Source of the DNA: Noviherbaspirillum aerium
GTDB taxonomy: Bacteria; Pseudomonadota; Gammaproteobacteria; Burkholderiales; Burkholderiaceae_D
Assembly (NCBI RefSeq): GCF_008929045.1
Contig: NZ_VFAH01000009.1
Coordinates: forward strand, 62,001 to 126,000
Length of the DNA stretch: 64,000 nucleotides
Direction: 5' to 3'
Below, piece by piece: positions 21,076-29,490 of the stretch; positions within the stretch are counted from its first letter, which is position 1; the number at the start of each line of letters is the position of its first letter. The position numbers and the translations under genes are program-made. Below the pieces are notes generated by a model. The model was not told the origin of the DNA, did no database searches, and saw only the letters and a program-made list of their open reading frames with translations.

Positions 21076-21320
21076 CTTTGGGCGGCTTGTTTGCGGGAAG
21101 ATCGAAAGCAGCCTGCATTCACCGCGTGCAAAAAAGGCGCCATGGCCAAGTCAGTCGGACTCAATTGCAATAACTCGGTTACATGTTCTGCACAGAATGC
21201 AATTGCCGATAATATATTGCTTAAATTGCAAGCCAAGTGGTTCGGCCTCGAATATTGGATTCCGAATACTGGGTTGTGAAAAACTACCCGGATCGTTCTT
21301 CTTATTCACGTGGAATCCCT

Positions 21321-21932
21321 ATGTCTCTGCATCCTCATATCAAGCAGGAAGTCCTGAAAAGCCTTCAAAGATACGAAGGGCGTATCAAGCATCTCTATCT
21401 GGATTCCGTAGGCAAAGTGACTATTGGTGTTGGCCATCTGGTCTCCGCCAGATCCTCTATGTCGCCGCTGCCGATGTATAAGCTTGGGGCCAACGGTGCA
21501 AATGTTGTCGCCAGCACCCAGGAGAAGCAATCCGAATATGAAATGATAATGCGTCAGCCTGTGGGTTATAGCGCGTCATGGTACAAGAAGCACACAAGGC
21601 TTTTTATGAAAGACAGTGATATCGACAGATTGTTGAATGAGCACCTGGAAGTGTTCCATATGGAGTTGTGCCGCATTTACAAGAAGAGTAAAGGCTATCC
21701 GAATGATTTCGATAAGCTGCCGCACAGCGTTCAGATTGCTTTATTCGACTTGATTTTTAATCTGGGGGCACACGGACTGACGCACAAATTCCCGGTATTG
21801 AATGCCTGCCTCATGGCTGGAGACTGGGCGCGCGCTGCTCAACAGTCCCACCGTCCGCAGCTGAGTATGGCGAGGAACCAATATGTCATGCAGTTGTTTC
21901 TTTCCGTCGCCAGGGAAGAGGCGGTGCAATGA
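21321..21932 (+). CDS. T4-lysozyme-like muramidase (GH24-type), putative antibacterial effector
   Basis: This 203-residue protein has no signal peptide. Near its N terminus, YEG supplies Glu19, LYLDS Asp28 and VTIGVGHL Thr34. The spacing (9 then 6) equals that of Glu11, Asp20 and Thr26 of T4 lysozyme, so it probably cuts the glycan of peptidoglycan. The C-terminal half contains VQIALFDLIFNLGAHGL and RNQYVMQLF, a pattern I associate with stand-alone lysozymes found near type VI secretion genes; no such genes are in this window. Base use is clearly AT-richer (22 G+C in 60 bases at 21601-21660), suggesting transfer. The start at 21321 is preferred; the longer frame from 21237 adds residues without similarity. 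The stop overlaps the next gene by ATGA. Confidence 0.75.
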   Translation: MSLHPHIKQEVLKSLQRYEGRIKHLYLDSVGKVTIGVGHLVSARSSMSPLPMYKLGANGANVVASTQEKQSEYEMIMRQPVGYSASWYKKHTRLFMKDSDIDRLLNEHLEVFHMELCRIYKKSKGYPNDFDKLPHSVQIALFDLIFNLGAHGLTHKFPVLNACLMAGDWARAAQQSHRPQLSMARNQYVMQLFLSVAREEAVQ

Positions 21933-22618
21933 TCGGCTTCCAATGGCGTCTCATACTGGCCCTGACGATATTCTCCCTGACGGTAGCGGCCACAGGACAG
22001 GTCAAACCTTCCATTCCGCAGCGCATGTTCAATCAACAAGCGTTTGTCGGGCTTATCAGCGACGTTCCTCCCGCTGTATATGCCACTGCAAAATTGGATT
22101 ACGAACTGGATGGCGCTGACGGCGTGATGCATTTTTCAAGTTGCCAGGAAATCGAGAATACCGATGGGAAGGCGATCATCGAATCACAATATGGGCTGTT
22201 CCGTCTCCTCACAATGAACTGCCTTGCATTGAGGCGCCATACCGAGGGCCTGGACGCGACGCGCAGCTACTTCCCATTGCAGTTGTCGGGTTCGTTCGTG
22301 GCAACGCTTCCAGCGACAGTGACGGTAGACATCGGCGGCCAGAATATCGAATCGAAGGCGGAAACTCCCTTGCGGGCCGCTCAAAAGGGCTGGCGCGCTT
22401 CCCGCGCCCCGCATGGCGGAATAAAAATAATAACGGAAGGCGATGAGCGGACATATTTAATTATGTCTCGCGCCGACTTTGACCGCGACGGCAATGAGGA
22501 TTTATTGATTCGAATAGACTGGGCGGCCCGCAATGGATCGGGTAGGGCGTTTGATCTTGTCCAGTTGTCGAAGACCTCGGCAAACGGCCCGATTCTTGTC
22601 AGCTGGCGCGCGCATTAG
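21929..22618 (+). CDS. Exported partner of the lysozyme, putative immunity protein
   Basis: A 229-residue protein whose ATG overlaps the lysozyme stop (ATGA), so the two are translationally coupled. It begins with a signal peptide (FQWRLILALTIFSLTVAA, cut near residue 21) and is otherwise soluble, with two Cys (in SSCQE and MNCLA) that could form a disulfide. A DRDGNEDLLIRID segment near the C terminus resembles calcium-binding FG-GAP loops. I do not recognise a family. A periplasmic protein coupled to a cytoplasmically made muramidase fits an immunity protein, but this is inference; it could also be an adaptor. Its TAG stop is the first three bases of a dispersed repeat (22616 on). Confidence 0.65.
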   Translation: MIGFQWRLILALTIFSLTVAATGQVKPSIPQRMFNQQAFVGLISDVPPAVYATAKLDYELDGADGVMHFSSCQEIENTDGKAIIESQYGLFRLLTMNCLALRRHTEGLDATRSYFPLQLSGSFVATLPATVTVDIGGQNIESKAETPLRAAQKGWRASRAPHGGIKIITEGDERTYLIMSRADFDRDGNEDLLIRIDWAARNGSGRAFDLVQLSKTSANGPILVSWRAH

Positions 22619-22852
22619 AGCGGTTTCGCCTAGGGTCTGTTCACACTTGATTCGGGAGTGCGAAGGTACCGTAGACGTTGCAGGGCCAGGCACGACGACG
22701 CATCGTAGCGGTGCTGCGACAAGGAGGACTTGGCGTCCCCTTGTAACGCCGCCACGCGTCACCGCCAACACGCGTTATGGTGCGAACGCATCTCCCGAAT
22801 CAAGTGTGAAGTGTGAACAGGCCCTCGACCAGGCCGGTCAAGGTCAAACCGA
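22616..22852. repeat. Dispersed hairpin repeat, copy C, split by an insertion
   Basis: TAGAGCGGTTTCGCCT (22616-22631) equals the end of the complete copy at 59461-59621. The matching other end, CTCGACCAGGCCGGTCAAGG followed by TCAAACCG (22824-22851), appears about 190 bases later. The middle is replaced by an unrelated inverted-repeat element. Its first TAG is the stop codon of the putative immunity gene. Confidence 0.65.
22633..22823. mobile_element. MITE-like inverted-repeat element
   Basis: The left end GGGTCTGTTCACAC followed by TTGATTCGGGAG (22633-22658) is repeated in inverse at the right end (22792-22823), where a 7-base duplication (GTGTGAA) is added. Similarity continues imperfectly about 20 bases further inward. 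The 191-base element codes for nothing and could have been moved by a transposase encoded elsewhere. The flanks show no unambiguous target duplication. Confidence 0.6.
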
Positions 22853-22897
22853 TCCCGACACTGCGGACAGCGAGTGGCGTCAGCCTTTCACCGCCGA

Positions 22898-23776
22898 TCA
22901 ATGCTGCTGCCGCGACCGGTTCTGCTGGGCCAGGCTCTGGAGCGGGGCGGGGTGCACATCGGTATTGGCGACACTCTGCGGCGGCGGGACGCGCACCGGC
23001 TGGTTGCGTACCGCGGTGGTGGACAGCACATTGGCCTGGGCATCCGGCGCCGCATTCCATACCGGGTCGTCGATGCTCTCGAACACCCTCTTCAACTGCT
23101 GGCCCCAGGTATCGCGGATCATCTGGAAATACTGATTCTTTTCGTCGATCGTGACGAAGCGCGTGACGGCCAGCGAATCCTTTTCATAGATGAGCAGGTC
23201 GAGGGGGAGGCCGACCGAAACATTGGACTTCAGGGTCGAATCCATGGAAATCAGCGCGCATTTGGCCGCTTCGTCGAGGCTGGTCGCGGGCGTGATGACG
23301 CGGTCGATGATCGGCTTGCCGTACTTGGCTTCGCCAATCTGGAAATAGGATGCTTCGTTCTGCGCCTCGATGAAATTGCCGGCCGAATAAATCTGGAACA
23401 GCCGGCAGCGCTCGCCGTTGATCTGGCCGCCAAGCACCAGGCTGACATTGAAATCGATGCCGAATTCGCGCAGCGACCGCGCATCCCGTTCATAGACGGC
23501 CCGCACCGCTTCGCCGACGATCTGCGCCGCTTCATCCATGCTGCTGGCCGTCCAGATGCTCCTGCCGCCGGTCGCCGCCGGATGGCTCAGCATCTGGCGC
23601 ACTGATTGGGAAATCGACAGGTTGCCGGCGCTCATCAGGACCATCATGCGGTCGCCGGGATTCTCGAACACCGTCATTTTGCGGAAGGTGCTCACCTGGT
23701 CGACCCCGGCGTTGGTGCGCGAGTCGGACAGGAACACCAGCCCCGAATCGAGGCGTATGGCGACGCAATAAGTCAT
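22898..23776 (-). CDS. Anbu, ancestral beta-subunit proteasome-type peptidase
   Basis: A 292-residue Ntn-hydrolase. After Met removal it starts with Thr1 (TYCVAIRLDSG), and SDSR supplies the Asp17 equivalent and FRK the Lys near position 33. These are the catalytic residues of HslV and proteasome beta subunits. LMSAGNLSISQ and IYSAGNFIEA are typical of Anbu (bacterial proteasome homologue). A Pro/Gln-rich tail of roughly 40 residues extends beyond the usual fold. It is the last gene of an operon with ATP-grasp, alpha-E and transglutaminase partners, the known Anbu neighbourhood. Its natural substrate is unknown. Confidence 0.9.
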   Translation of the reverse strand: MTYCVAIRLDSGLVFLSDSRTNAGVDQVSTFRKMTVFENPGDRMMVLMSAGNLSISQSVRQMLSHPAATGGRSIWTASSMDEAAQIVGEAVRAVYERDARSLREFGIDFNVSLVLGGQINGERCRLFQIYSAGNFIEAQNEASYFQIGEAKYGKPIIDRVITPATSLDEAAKCALISMDSTLKSNVSVGLPLDLLIYEKDSLAVTRFVTIDEKNQYFQMIRDTWGQQLKRVFESIDDPVWNAAPDAQANVLSTTAVRNQPVRVPPPQSVANTDVHPAPLQSLAQQNRSRQQH

Positions 23777-23880
23777 GGTTGCAAGCGGGAATGCAAAATC
23801 GGGATTTTACAGGATGCCCCTGTGCTTCTGTCCGAATCGGTGCCCCGCGCCACATCTTTTGCCGGCATGCAACAGGATTG

Positions 23881-24687
23881 TCAATTCATTACGATGTCGA
23901 CCCTGACATCCAGGGTTTCGGTGCCGCCCCCGCGGCGTACTCCGCGGATGGGCGCCGCGGAATCGTAGTCGCGCCCGATCGCAAGCCGGCACAGCGATGC
24001 ATCGGCATAGCGCGCATGCGTGATATCGATGCTGCACCAGCCCGCGTAGCCGCTTTCCTCGACCCACACGTCCACCCAGGCGTGGCTTTCCGCATGGCTG
24101 GTGTTGCCCGGATCGATGTAGCCCGAGACATAGCGCGCCGGTATGCCTTGCACATGGCAGCAGGCGAGGAAGAGATGGGCATAATCCTGGCATACCCCCC
24201 GGCCGAGCTTGAGCGCCTCGGCTCCCGTCGACGTGACCACCGTGGCGCCGCTCTGATAGGTCACCTTGTCGCGGATGGCGTCGGCAAAGGCAAGCAGCTG
24301 GCCGCCGTCGGCGCGCTGCGGCAGAAAGCTCCGGGCGAATTCCGCGACGGCCTCGTCGGCTTCGGTCAGCCGTGTCGGCACGGTGAATACCAGCGGCGAA
24401 AAACCGGAGGCGTCCGGCAGCCGCCCACGGTCGAGCGGCGCGACATCGACGATGCCTTCCGCGACGATCCGCACCTCGTCGTGCTGTCCCGTGATGGTCA
24501 GCATGTGGCAGGGATTGCCGAAGGCGTCGGTGAAGCCATGGCGCCGTCCGGTCGTGGAGATGGACCATGAGCGCACCTGCTGATGGGGCTCGATACGCGG
24601 CGACAGGCGCAGCTGCTGGATGGTGTAGCTTTGCGGTGCGGTGTAGTGGTACACCGTTTCGTGGCGGATGGAGAGTGTCATGGTCAT
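23881..24687 (-). CDS. Transglutaminase-like cysteine peptidase (Anbu operon)
   Basis: A 268-residue protein with an N-terminal beta domain (RHETVYHYTAPQSYTIQQLRL) followed by a transglutaminase-like core. The catalytic triad is Cys166 (in GVCQDYAHL), His202 (in SHAWVDVW) and Asp221 (in SIDITH). Such enzymes cleave or crosslink amide bonds; bacterial members are mostly peptidases. It has no signal peptide. Its start overlaps the alpha-E stop by four bases, placing it firmly in the Anbu operon. Confidence 0.9.
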   Translation of the reverse strand: MTMTLSIRHETVYHYTAPQSYTIQQLRLSPRIEPHQQVRSWSISTTGRRHGFTDAFGNPCHMLTITGQHDEVRIVAEGIVDVAPLDRGRLPDASGFSPLVFTVPTRLTEADEAVAEFARSFLPQRADGGQLLAFADAIRDKVTYQSGATVVTSTGAEALKLGRGVCQDYAHLFLACCHVQGIPARYVSGYIDPGNTSHAESHAWVDVWVEESGYAGWCSIDITHARYADASLCRLAIGRDYDSAAPIRGVRRGGGTETLDVRVDIVMN

Positions 24688-25646
24688 GCCGCCAGCGGAA
24701 CGAGAAAGTCGCGGCTGACACGATTGCCCAGTTCATAGATACGTTCGAGAAACTGGGTCAGGTAATCATGCAGGCCGTCCTTCAGGATTTCATGGATGTC
24801 CCCGAACTTCAGCTCGGAATGCAGCCGGCCGGCAAAGCGTTCCGTGTTGGCGGAGACATCGTTGCGCACATGCTGCAGGTTATTGACCACCTCTTCCAGG
24901 CAGGCGAGCAGCGAGCGGGGCATGTCGCCGCGCAGCATCAGCAGCTCGGCCACCCGTTCCGGCGTGATGACGTCCCGATACACTTTCCGGTAGATCTCGA
25001 ATGCCGATACCGAACGCAGAATCGCCGCCCAGTAGTAGAAATCGCGGCGCGATTCTTCCTCGGGTGGTTCACTGGCGTCCGCATTCAGGGCCGTGCCGTG
25101 AAACTTCACATCCAGGATGCGCGCGGTGTTGTCGGCGCGTTCAAGGAAGGTGCCGAGGCGGATGAAGTAGAACGCCTCGTCCTTGAGCATGGTGCCGATG
25201 GTGACGCCGCGGGACAGATGGGAGCGGTACTTGACCCATTCGAAGAACTGGCTGGGATCGCGTTCGAGAAGACGGCTGCGCAGCTTGTTCTGCAGTTCCA
25301 GGTAGGTCGCATTCTGCGTTTCCCACACTTCGGTGGTCAGCGTGCCGCGCACGGCGCGCGCGTTTTCCCGCGCCTGCGTCAGGCACGACACGATGGACGA
25401 AGGATTGTCCGGATCTCGCACCATGAAGTCGAGCACATCCCTGGCGGTCAGCAGGCCATACTTGTCATCGAAGGCCTGCATCAATTCGGAAATGCCCAGC
25501 ATCGCCCGCCAGTTCTGTTCGGCGGCATGCGCGGACTGCGGCATCAGCGCGGTTTGTACATTGACGTCCAGCATGCGGGCGGTATTTTCGGCCCGCTCGG
25601 TATAGCGGGCCATCCAGAACAGGTGATCGGCAGTACGGCTCAGCAT
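24684..25646 (-). CDS. Alpha-E domain protein (Anbu operon)
   Basis: A 320-residue all-helical protein beginning MLSRTADHLFWMARYTERAENTARMLDVN, the hallmark of the alpha-E (DUF403) family, with a second matching AENARAVRG and FLERADNTARILDV later. Its biochemical role is unknown, but it regularly travels with the circularly permuted ATP-grasp protein, and a role in peptide-bond formation or tagging has been suggested from context. It starts one base after the ATP-grasp stop and overlaps the transglutaminase gene. Confidence 0.92.
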   Translation of the reverse strand: MLSRTADHLFWMARYTERAENTARMLDVNVQTALMPQSAHAAEQNWRAMLGISELMQAFDDKYGLLTARDVLDFMVRDPDNPSSIVSCLTQARENARAVRGTLTTEVWETQNATYLELQNKLRSRLLERDPSQFFEWVKYRSHLSRGVTIGTMLKDEAFYFIRLGTFLERADNTARILDVKFHGTALNADASEPPEEESRRDFYYWAAILRSVSAFEIYRKVYRDVITPERVAELLMLRGDMPRSLLACLEEVVNNLQHVRNDVSANTERFAGRLHSELKFGDIHEILKDGLHDYLTQFLERIYELGNRVSRDFLVPLAA

Positions 25647-25647
25647 C

Positions 25648-27063
25648 TTATTTCTCCAAAACCCAGGTGTCCTTGGTGCCGCCGCCTTGCGACGAATTCA
25701 CCACCAGCGAGCCTTCCTTGAGCGCCACGCGCGTCAGGCCTCCCTTGACCATGGATATCGTCTTGCCCGACAGGACAAAAGGCCGCAGGTCGATATGGCG
25801 GGGCGCCACGCCCGACTCTACATACGTCGGGCATGCCGACAGCGCCAGCGTGGGCTGGGCAATGTAGCCGTCGGGCCTGGCGATGACGCGTTCACGGAAG
25901 GCTTCGATTTCCGCCTTGGTCGACGCCGGCCCGACCAGCATGCCATAGCCCCCCGCGCCGTGGACTTCCTTGACCACCAGTTCGGACAGGTGGGCAAGGG
26001 TATATTCCAGGTCTTCCTTCTTGCGGCACTGGAAGGTCGGCACATTGTTCAGGATCGGTTCTTCCGACAGGTAGAACCTGATCATCTCGGGCACGAAGGG
26101 ATAGATGGACTTGTCGTCGGCCACTCCGGTGCCGATCGCATTGGCGAGCGTGACCCGGCCGGCGCGGTAGACGGACAGCAGGCCCGGCACGCCGAGCGAG
26201 GAGTCCGGCCGGAATGCCAGCGGATCGAGGAAGTCGTCGTCGATGCGGCGGTAAATCACGTCGACCCGTTTCGGTCCCCGCGTGGTGCGCATGAACACCG
26301 CATTGTCATCGACGAACATGTCCTTGCCCTCGACCAGCTCCACGCCCATCTGCTGGGCCAGGAAGGCATGTTCGAAGTAAGCCGAGTTGTACATGCCCGG
26401 CGTCATGACCACCACGGTCGGATTGATGACGCCGACCGGCGCCACCGAGCGCAGATTGTCGAGCAGCATGTCGGGATAATGGGCGACCGGGGCGACCTTG
26501 TAACGCGAGAACAGCTCGGGGAACAGGCGCATCATCATCTTGCGGTCTTCCAGCATGTAAGACACGCCGGACGGCACCCGCAGATTGTCTTCCAGGACGT
26601 AGAACTCGCCTTCGCCGGCGCGCACGATGTCGATGCCGGCGATATGCGCATAGATATCGGAGGCGACGGAAATGCCCTGCATCTCGGGCCGGTATTGCGC
26701 GTTCCTGAACAGCTGGTCGGCCGGAATGACACCCGCCTTGACGATGTTCTGGTCATGGTAGATGTCGTGAATGAACATGTTCAGCGCCTTCACCCGCTGC
26801 ACCAGTCCGGTTTCCAGCGTGTTCCATTCGGCCGCCGGGATGATGCGGGGAATGATGTCGAAGGGAATCAGGCGCTCGGTGCCGGCGTCGTTGCCGTAGA
26901 CGGCGAAGGTGATGCCCACCCGGCGGAAGATCAGGTCCGCTTCGCCGCGCTTGGCCGCGACGGTATCCGGGGTCTGCTCGTTCAGCCACGCCTTCAGTTC
27001 GCGATAGTGTTCCCGCACCTGCGCTGATCCGTCCGAATACATCTCATTGAAAAAATTGGGCAT
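25648..27063 (-). CDS. Circularly permuted ATP-grasp protein (Anbu operon)
   Basis: A protein of 471 residues from MPNFFNEMYSDG. Motifs IFHDIYHDQ, EGEFYVLEDNLRVPSGVSYMLEDRK and VKEVHGAGGYGMLVGP belong to the DUF404/DUF407 family (circularly permuted ATP-grasp type 2). These are predicted to form an amide bond to a peptide or protein using ATP; the real product is not known. A TTG start at 27087 would add eight residues. It heads the four-gene Anbu operon. Confidence 0.92.
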   Translation of the reverse strand: MPNFFNEMYSDGSAQVREHYRELKAWLNEQTPDTVAAKRGEADLIFRRVGITFAVYGNDAGTERLIPFDIIPRIIPAAEWNTLETGLVQRVKALNMFIHDIYHDQNIVKAGVIPADQLFRNAQYRPEMQGISVASDIYAHIAGIDIVRAGEGEFYVLEDNLRVPSGVSYMLEDRKMMMRLFPELFSRYKVAPVAHYPDMLLDNLRSVAPVGVINPTVVVMTPGMYNSAYFEHAFLAQQMGVELVEGKDMFVDDNAVFMRTTRGPKRVDVIYRRIDDDFLDPLAFRPDSSLGVPGLLSVYRAGRVTLANAIGTGVADDKSIYPFVPEMIRFYLSEEPILNNVPTFQCRKKEDLEYTLAHLSELVVKEVHGAGGYGMLVGPASTKAEIEAFRERVIARPDGYIAQPTLALSACPTYVESGVAPRHIDLRPFVLSGKTISMVKGGLTRVALKEGSLVVNSSQGGGTKDTWVLEK

Positions 27064-27188
27064 GGCCTGCTCTGTTTGCAAATTCAATTAAGGGAAACAG
27101 CTGAAGCTTAGCGCAATGGAGCTGTCCGCTCGCTGCGCTTCGTCATGCTTGATGCCAGAACCGTGCCAGCGGGAATGCCGGCACGGTT

Positions 27189-29225
27189 TCAGGGCGTGCG
27201 GATGTGGTCGACCAGAGCGCTGGTGCGCTGATCCGGTGCCCGTGTCAGCAGGCTGACCAGCGCGATGACGGCGAATCCGGCAGGCACCCCGAAGACGCCC
27301 GCGGAGATCGGCGCGATGCCGAACCACTGGTTGGCTGCCGAGCCGCCGAGCGCAGGGTAAGTGCGGACCATGTAATACACGCAGATGGTAAAACCGGTCA
27401 GCATGCCGGCGATTGCACCTTGCTGGTTCGCACGTTTCCAGAAAACGCCCAGTACGAGGGCGGGAAAGAGGGCCGATGACGCCAGGGAGAAAGCCGCGCC
27501 CACCATCGACAGGATGTCGCCGGGCTTGAGCGAGGCGGCATAGGCTGCCACCAGCGCCACCACCAGCAGCAGCAGCTTGGAGATCGTTACCCGTTTCTGG
27601 CTGGACGCCTTCGGATCGACCGTCTTGTAATAGATGTCGTGCGACAGGGCGTTGGAAATGGTCAGCAGCAGGCCGTCGGCCGTTGACAGCGCCGCCGCCA
27701 GGCCGCCGGCGGCGATCAGGCCGGAGATGACATAGGGCAGGCCGGCGATTTCCGGCGTGGCAAGCACGACGATGTCGCCATCCATGACGATCTCCGCCAG
27801 CTGCACGATGCCGTCGCGGTTCATGTCGGTGATCATGACCAGCGGATTGATCTTGTCAATGCTGGCCCAGTACGACACCCACGCCGGCAGCTTCGAAAAG
27901 GAAGTGCCGACGAGCGAGCTGTAGATGTCGTACTTCACCAGCACCGCCAGCGCGGGCACGGTGATGTACAGCAGCATGATGAAGAACAGCGACCAGAATA
28001 CCGAACGGCGCGCCGCCTTCACCGTGGGCGTTGTATAAAACCGCACGAGAATATGCGGCAGCGCCGCCGTGCCCATCATCAGGCACAGCACCAGGGCAAG
28101 GAAATTATTGCGCTTGTTGTCGGAAGCTTCCTTGGTCTTGCCCGGAAACGGCTCTTCATGCGCTACGATGGGTTCCGCCCTGGCCAGGTTGTAGGCGCGC
28201 GCCTCCGTCCACTTCCGGCTGGCTTCTGAGGGATCTTTCGGATAATTGGCGAGCGCGCGTCCGGCCGCCTTGATCTCGATGAGCGAGGCGTTGCTGCGCT
28301 TGAGATTGTCGACATGCCATTGGGCGTCCTGCAGGCCTTCTTCCCATGACTTGGGCAGGGCCTTGAGTTTTTCCTCGTATTGCCTTGCGCGTTCCAGAAA
28401 AATCGTCCGGACCTGCTGTTCTCCCGCATCGAGATTCAGCTCCTTTTCCCTTTCGCTCAGTTTCGCCAGCGCCGAGCCATAGGCCACCTGGGGAATCGGA
28501 ACGCTGGTATGTTTTGCCGACAGCCAGACCACGGGGATCATGTAGGCGATGATCATGATGATGTACTGCGCCACCTGGGTCCAGGTGATGGCGCGCATGC
28601 CACCGAGGAAGGAGCAGACCAGGATGCTGGCCAGGCCGAGGAAGATGCCGACCGAGAAATCGACGCCGGTGAAGCGCGAGGTGATCAGGCCGACGCCGTA
28701 GATCTGCGCAACCACGTAGGTGAACGACACCAGCACGGTCGCGATCACGCCAAACACGCGGACCAGGCTGCCGTTGTTGCGGCCGGAATAGCGGACGGCA
28801 AGGAAATCGGGAATCGTGTACTGGCCGAACTTGTTGAGATACGGCGCGATCAGCAGGGCGACAAGACAGAAGCCGCCGGTCCAGCCGAGGATATAGGCAA
28901 GGCCGTCGAATCCCAGCACGTACAGTCCGCCGGCAAGGCTGATGAAACTGGCCGCCGACATCCAGTCCGCGGCGGTCGCCATGCCGTTGAACAATGGCGG
29001 CACGCGGCGGCCGGCGACATAGTATTCGGAGACATCCGAAGTGCGGCTGAGCACGCCGATGCCCGCATACAGCACGATGGTCGAAAACATGAACATGTAG
29101 CCGATCCATGCGCGCGGGAAGCCTTCCTTTTCCAGGATCGACAATGCGGCCAGGAAGGCGACAAAGCCCAGTGTGTACCAGCCGTAGTAACGGATCAACC
29201 GATGGAAGAATCCGTTATGCGGCAT
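27189..29225 (-). CDS. Sodium:solute symporter, VC_2705-like
   Basis: A 678-residue inner-membrane transporter of the SSS family. Its many hydrophobic spans include FNGMATAADWMSAASFISLAGGLY (residues of the Na+-binding core), FLAVRYSGRNNGSLV and LPHILVRFYTTPTVKAAR. A hydrophilic, helix-rich insertion of roughly 120 residues (about 245-365, with LERARQYEEKLKALPK) separates the spans. This and the adjoining DUF4212 subunit point to the VC_2705 subfamily, close to acetate (ActP-like) carriers. The start overlaps the DUF4212 end by 11 bases. The substrate, probably a short carboxylate, is inferred. Confidence 0.85.
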   Translation of the reverse strand: MPHNGFFHRLIRYYGWYTLGFVAFLAALSILEKEGFPRAWIGYMFMFSTIVLYAGIGVLSRTSDVSEYYVAGRRVPPLFNGMATAADWMSAASFISLAGGLYVLGFDGLAYILGWTGGFCLVALLIAPYLNKFGQYTIPDFLAVRYSGRNNGSLVRVFGVIATVLVSFTYVVAQIYGVGLITSRFTGVDFSVGIFLGLASILVCSFLGGMRAITWTQVAQYIIMIIAYMIPVVWLSAKHTSVPIPQVAYGSALAKLSEREKELNLDAGEQQVRTIFLERARQYEEKLKALPKSWEEGLQDAQWHVDNLKRSNASLIEIKAAGRALANYPKDPSEASRKWTEARAYNLARAEPIVAHEEPFPGKTKEASDNKRNNFLALVLCLMMGTAALPHILVRFYTTPTVKAARRSVFWSLFFIMLLYITVPALAVLVKYDIYSSLVGTSFSKLPAWVSYWASIDKINPLVMITDMNRDGIVQLAEIVMDGDIVVLATPEIAGLPYVISGLIAAGGLAAALSTADGLLLTISNALSHDIYYKTVDPKASSQKRVTISKLLLLVVALVAAYAASLKPGDILSMVGAAFSLASSALFPALVLGVFWKRANQQGAIAGMLTGFTICVYYMVRTYPALGGSAANQWFGIAPISAGVFGVPAGFAVIALVSLLTRAPDQRTSALVDHIRTP

Positions 29226-29490
29226 CGCGGATCTCATTTTCCAGCAGCCGGTCGAGCTTGCCCATGCGCCGGACGTAGACGGCAATGATCAGGAGGTAGA
29301 GTACGGTCAGGCCCTGTCCCGCCATGTAGAACGAAACCGGCCAGCCGAGGATGGTCAGCGCGGAAAATTCACGGGCGAAAAAGATGAAGACGAAGGTCGT
29401 CAGGAACCAGGCAGAGACCAGTACGGCCGTCAGGCGGCGCGTGCGACGCCAGTAAAGTGCGCGTTTGTGAAGGATTTTTTCGGCACTCAT
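29215..29490 (-). CDS. DUF4212 small subunit of the sodium:solute symporter
   Basis: A 91-residue protein with two membrane spans (LTAVLVSAWFLTTFVFIFFA and a second around 55-75) separated by REFSALTILGWPVSFYMAGQG, which is highly typical of the small-subunit family partnered with VC_2705 symporters. It overlaps the sensor kinase stop (TGATG) and the symporter start, so the three are likely cotranslated. Confidence 0.9.
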   Translation of the reverse strand: MSAEKILHKRALYWRRTRRLTAVLVSAWFLTTFVFIFFAREFSALTILGWPVSFYMAGQGLTVLYLLIIAVYVRRMGKLDRLLENEIRDAA

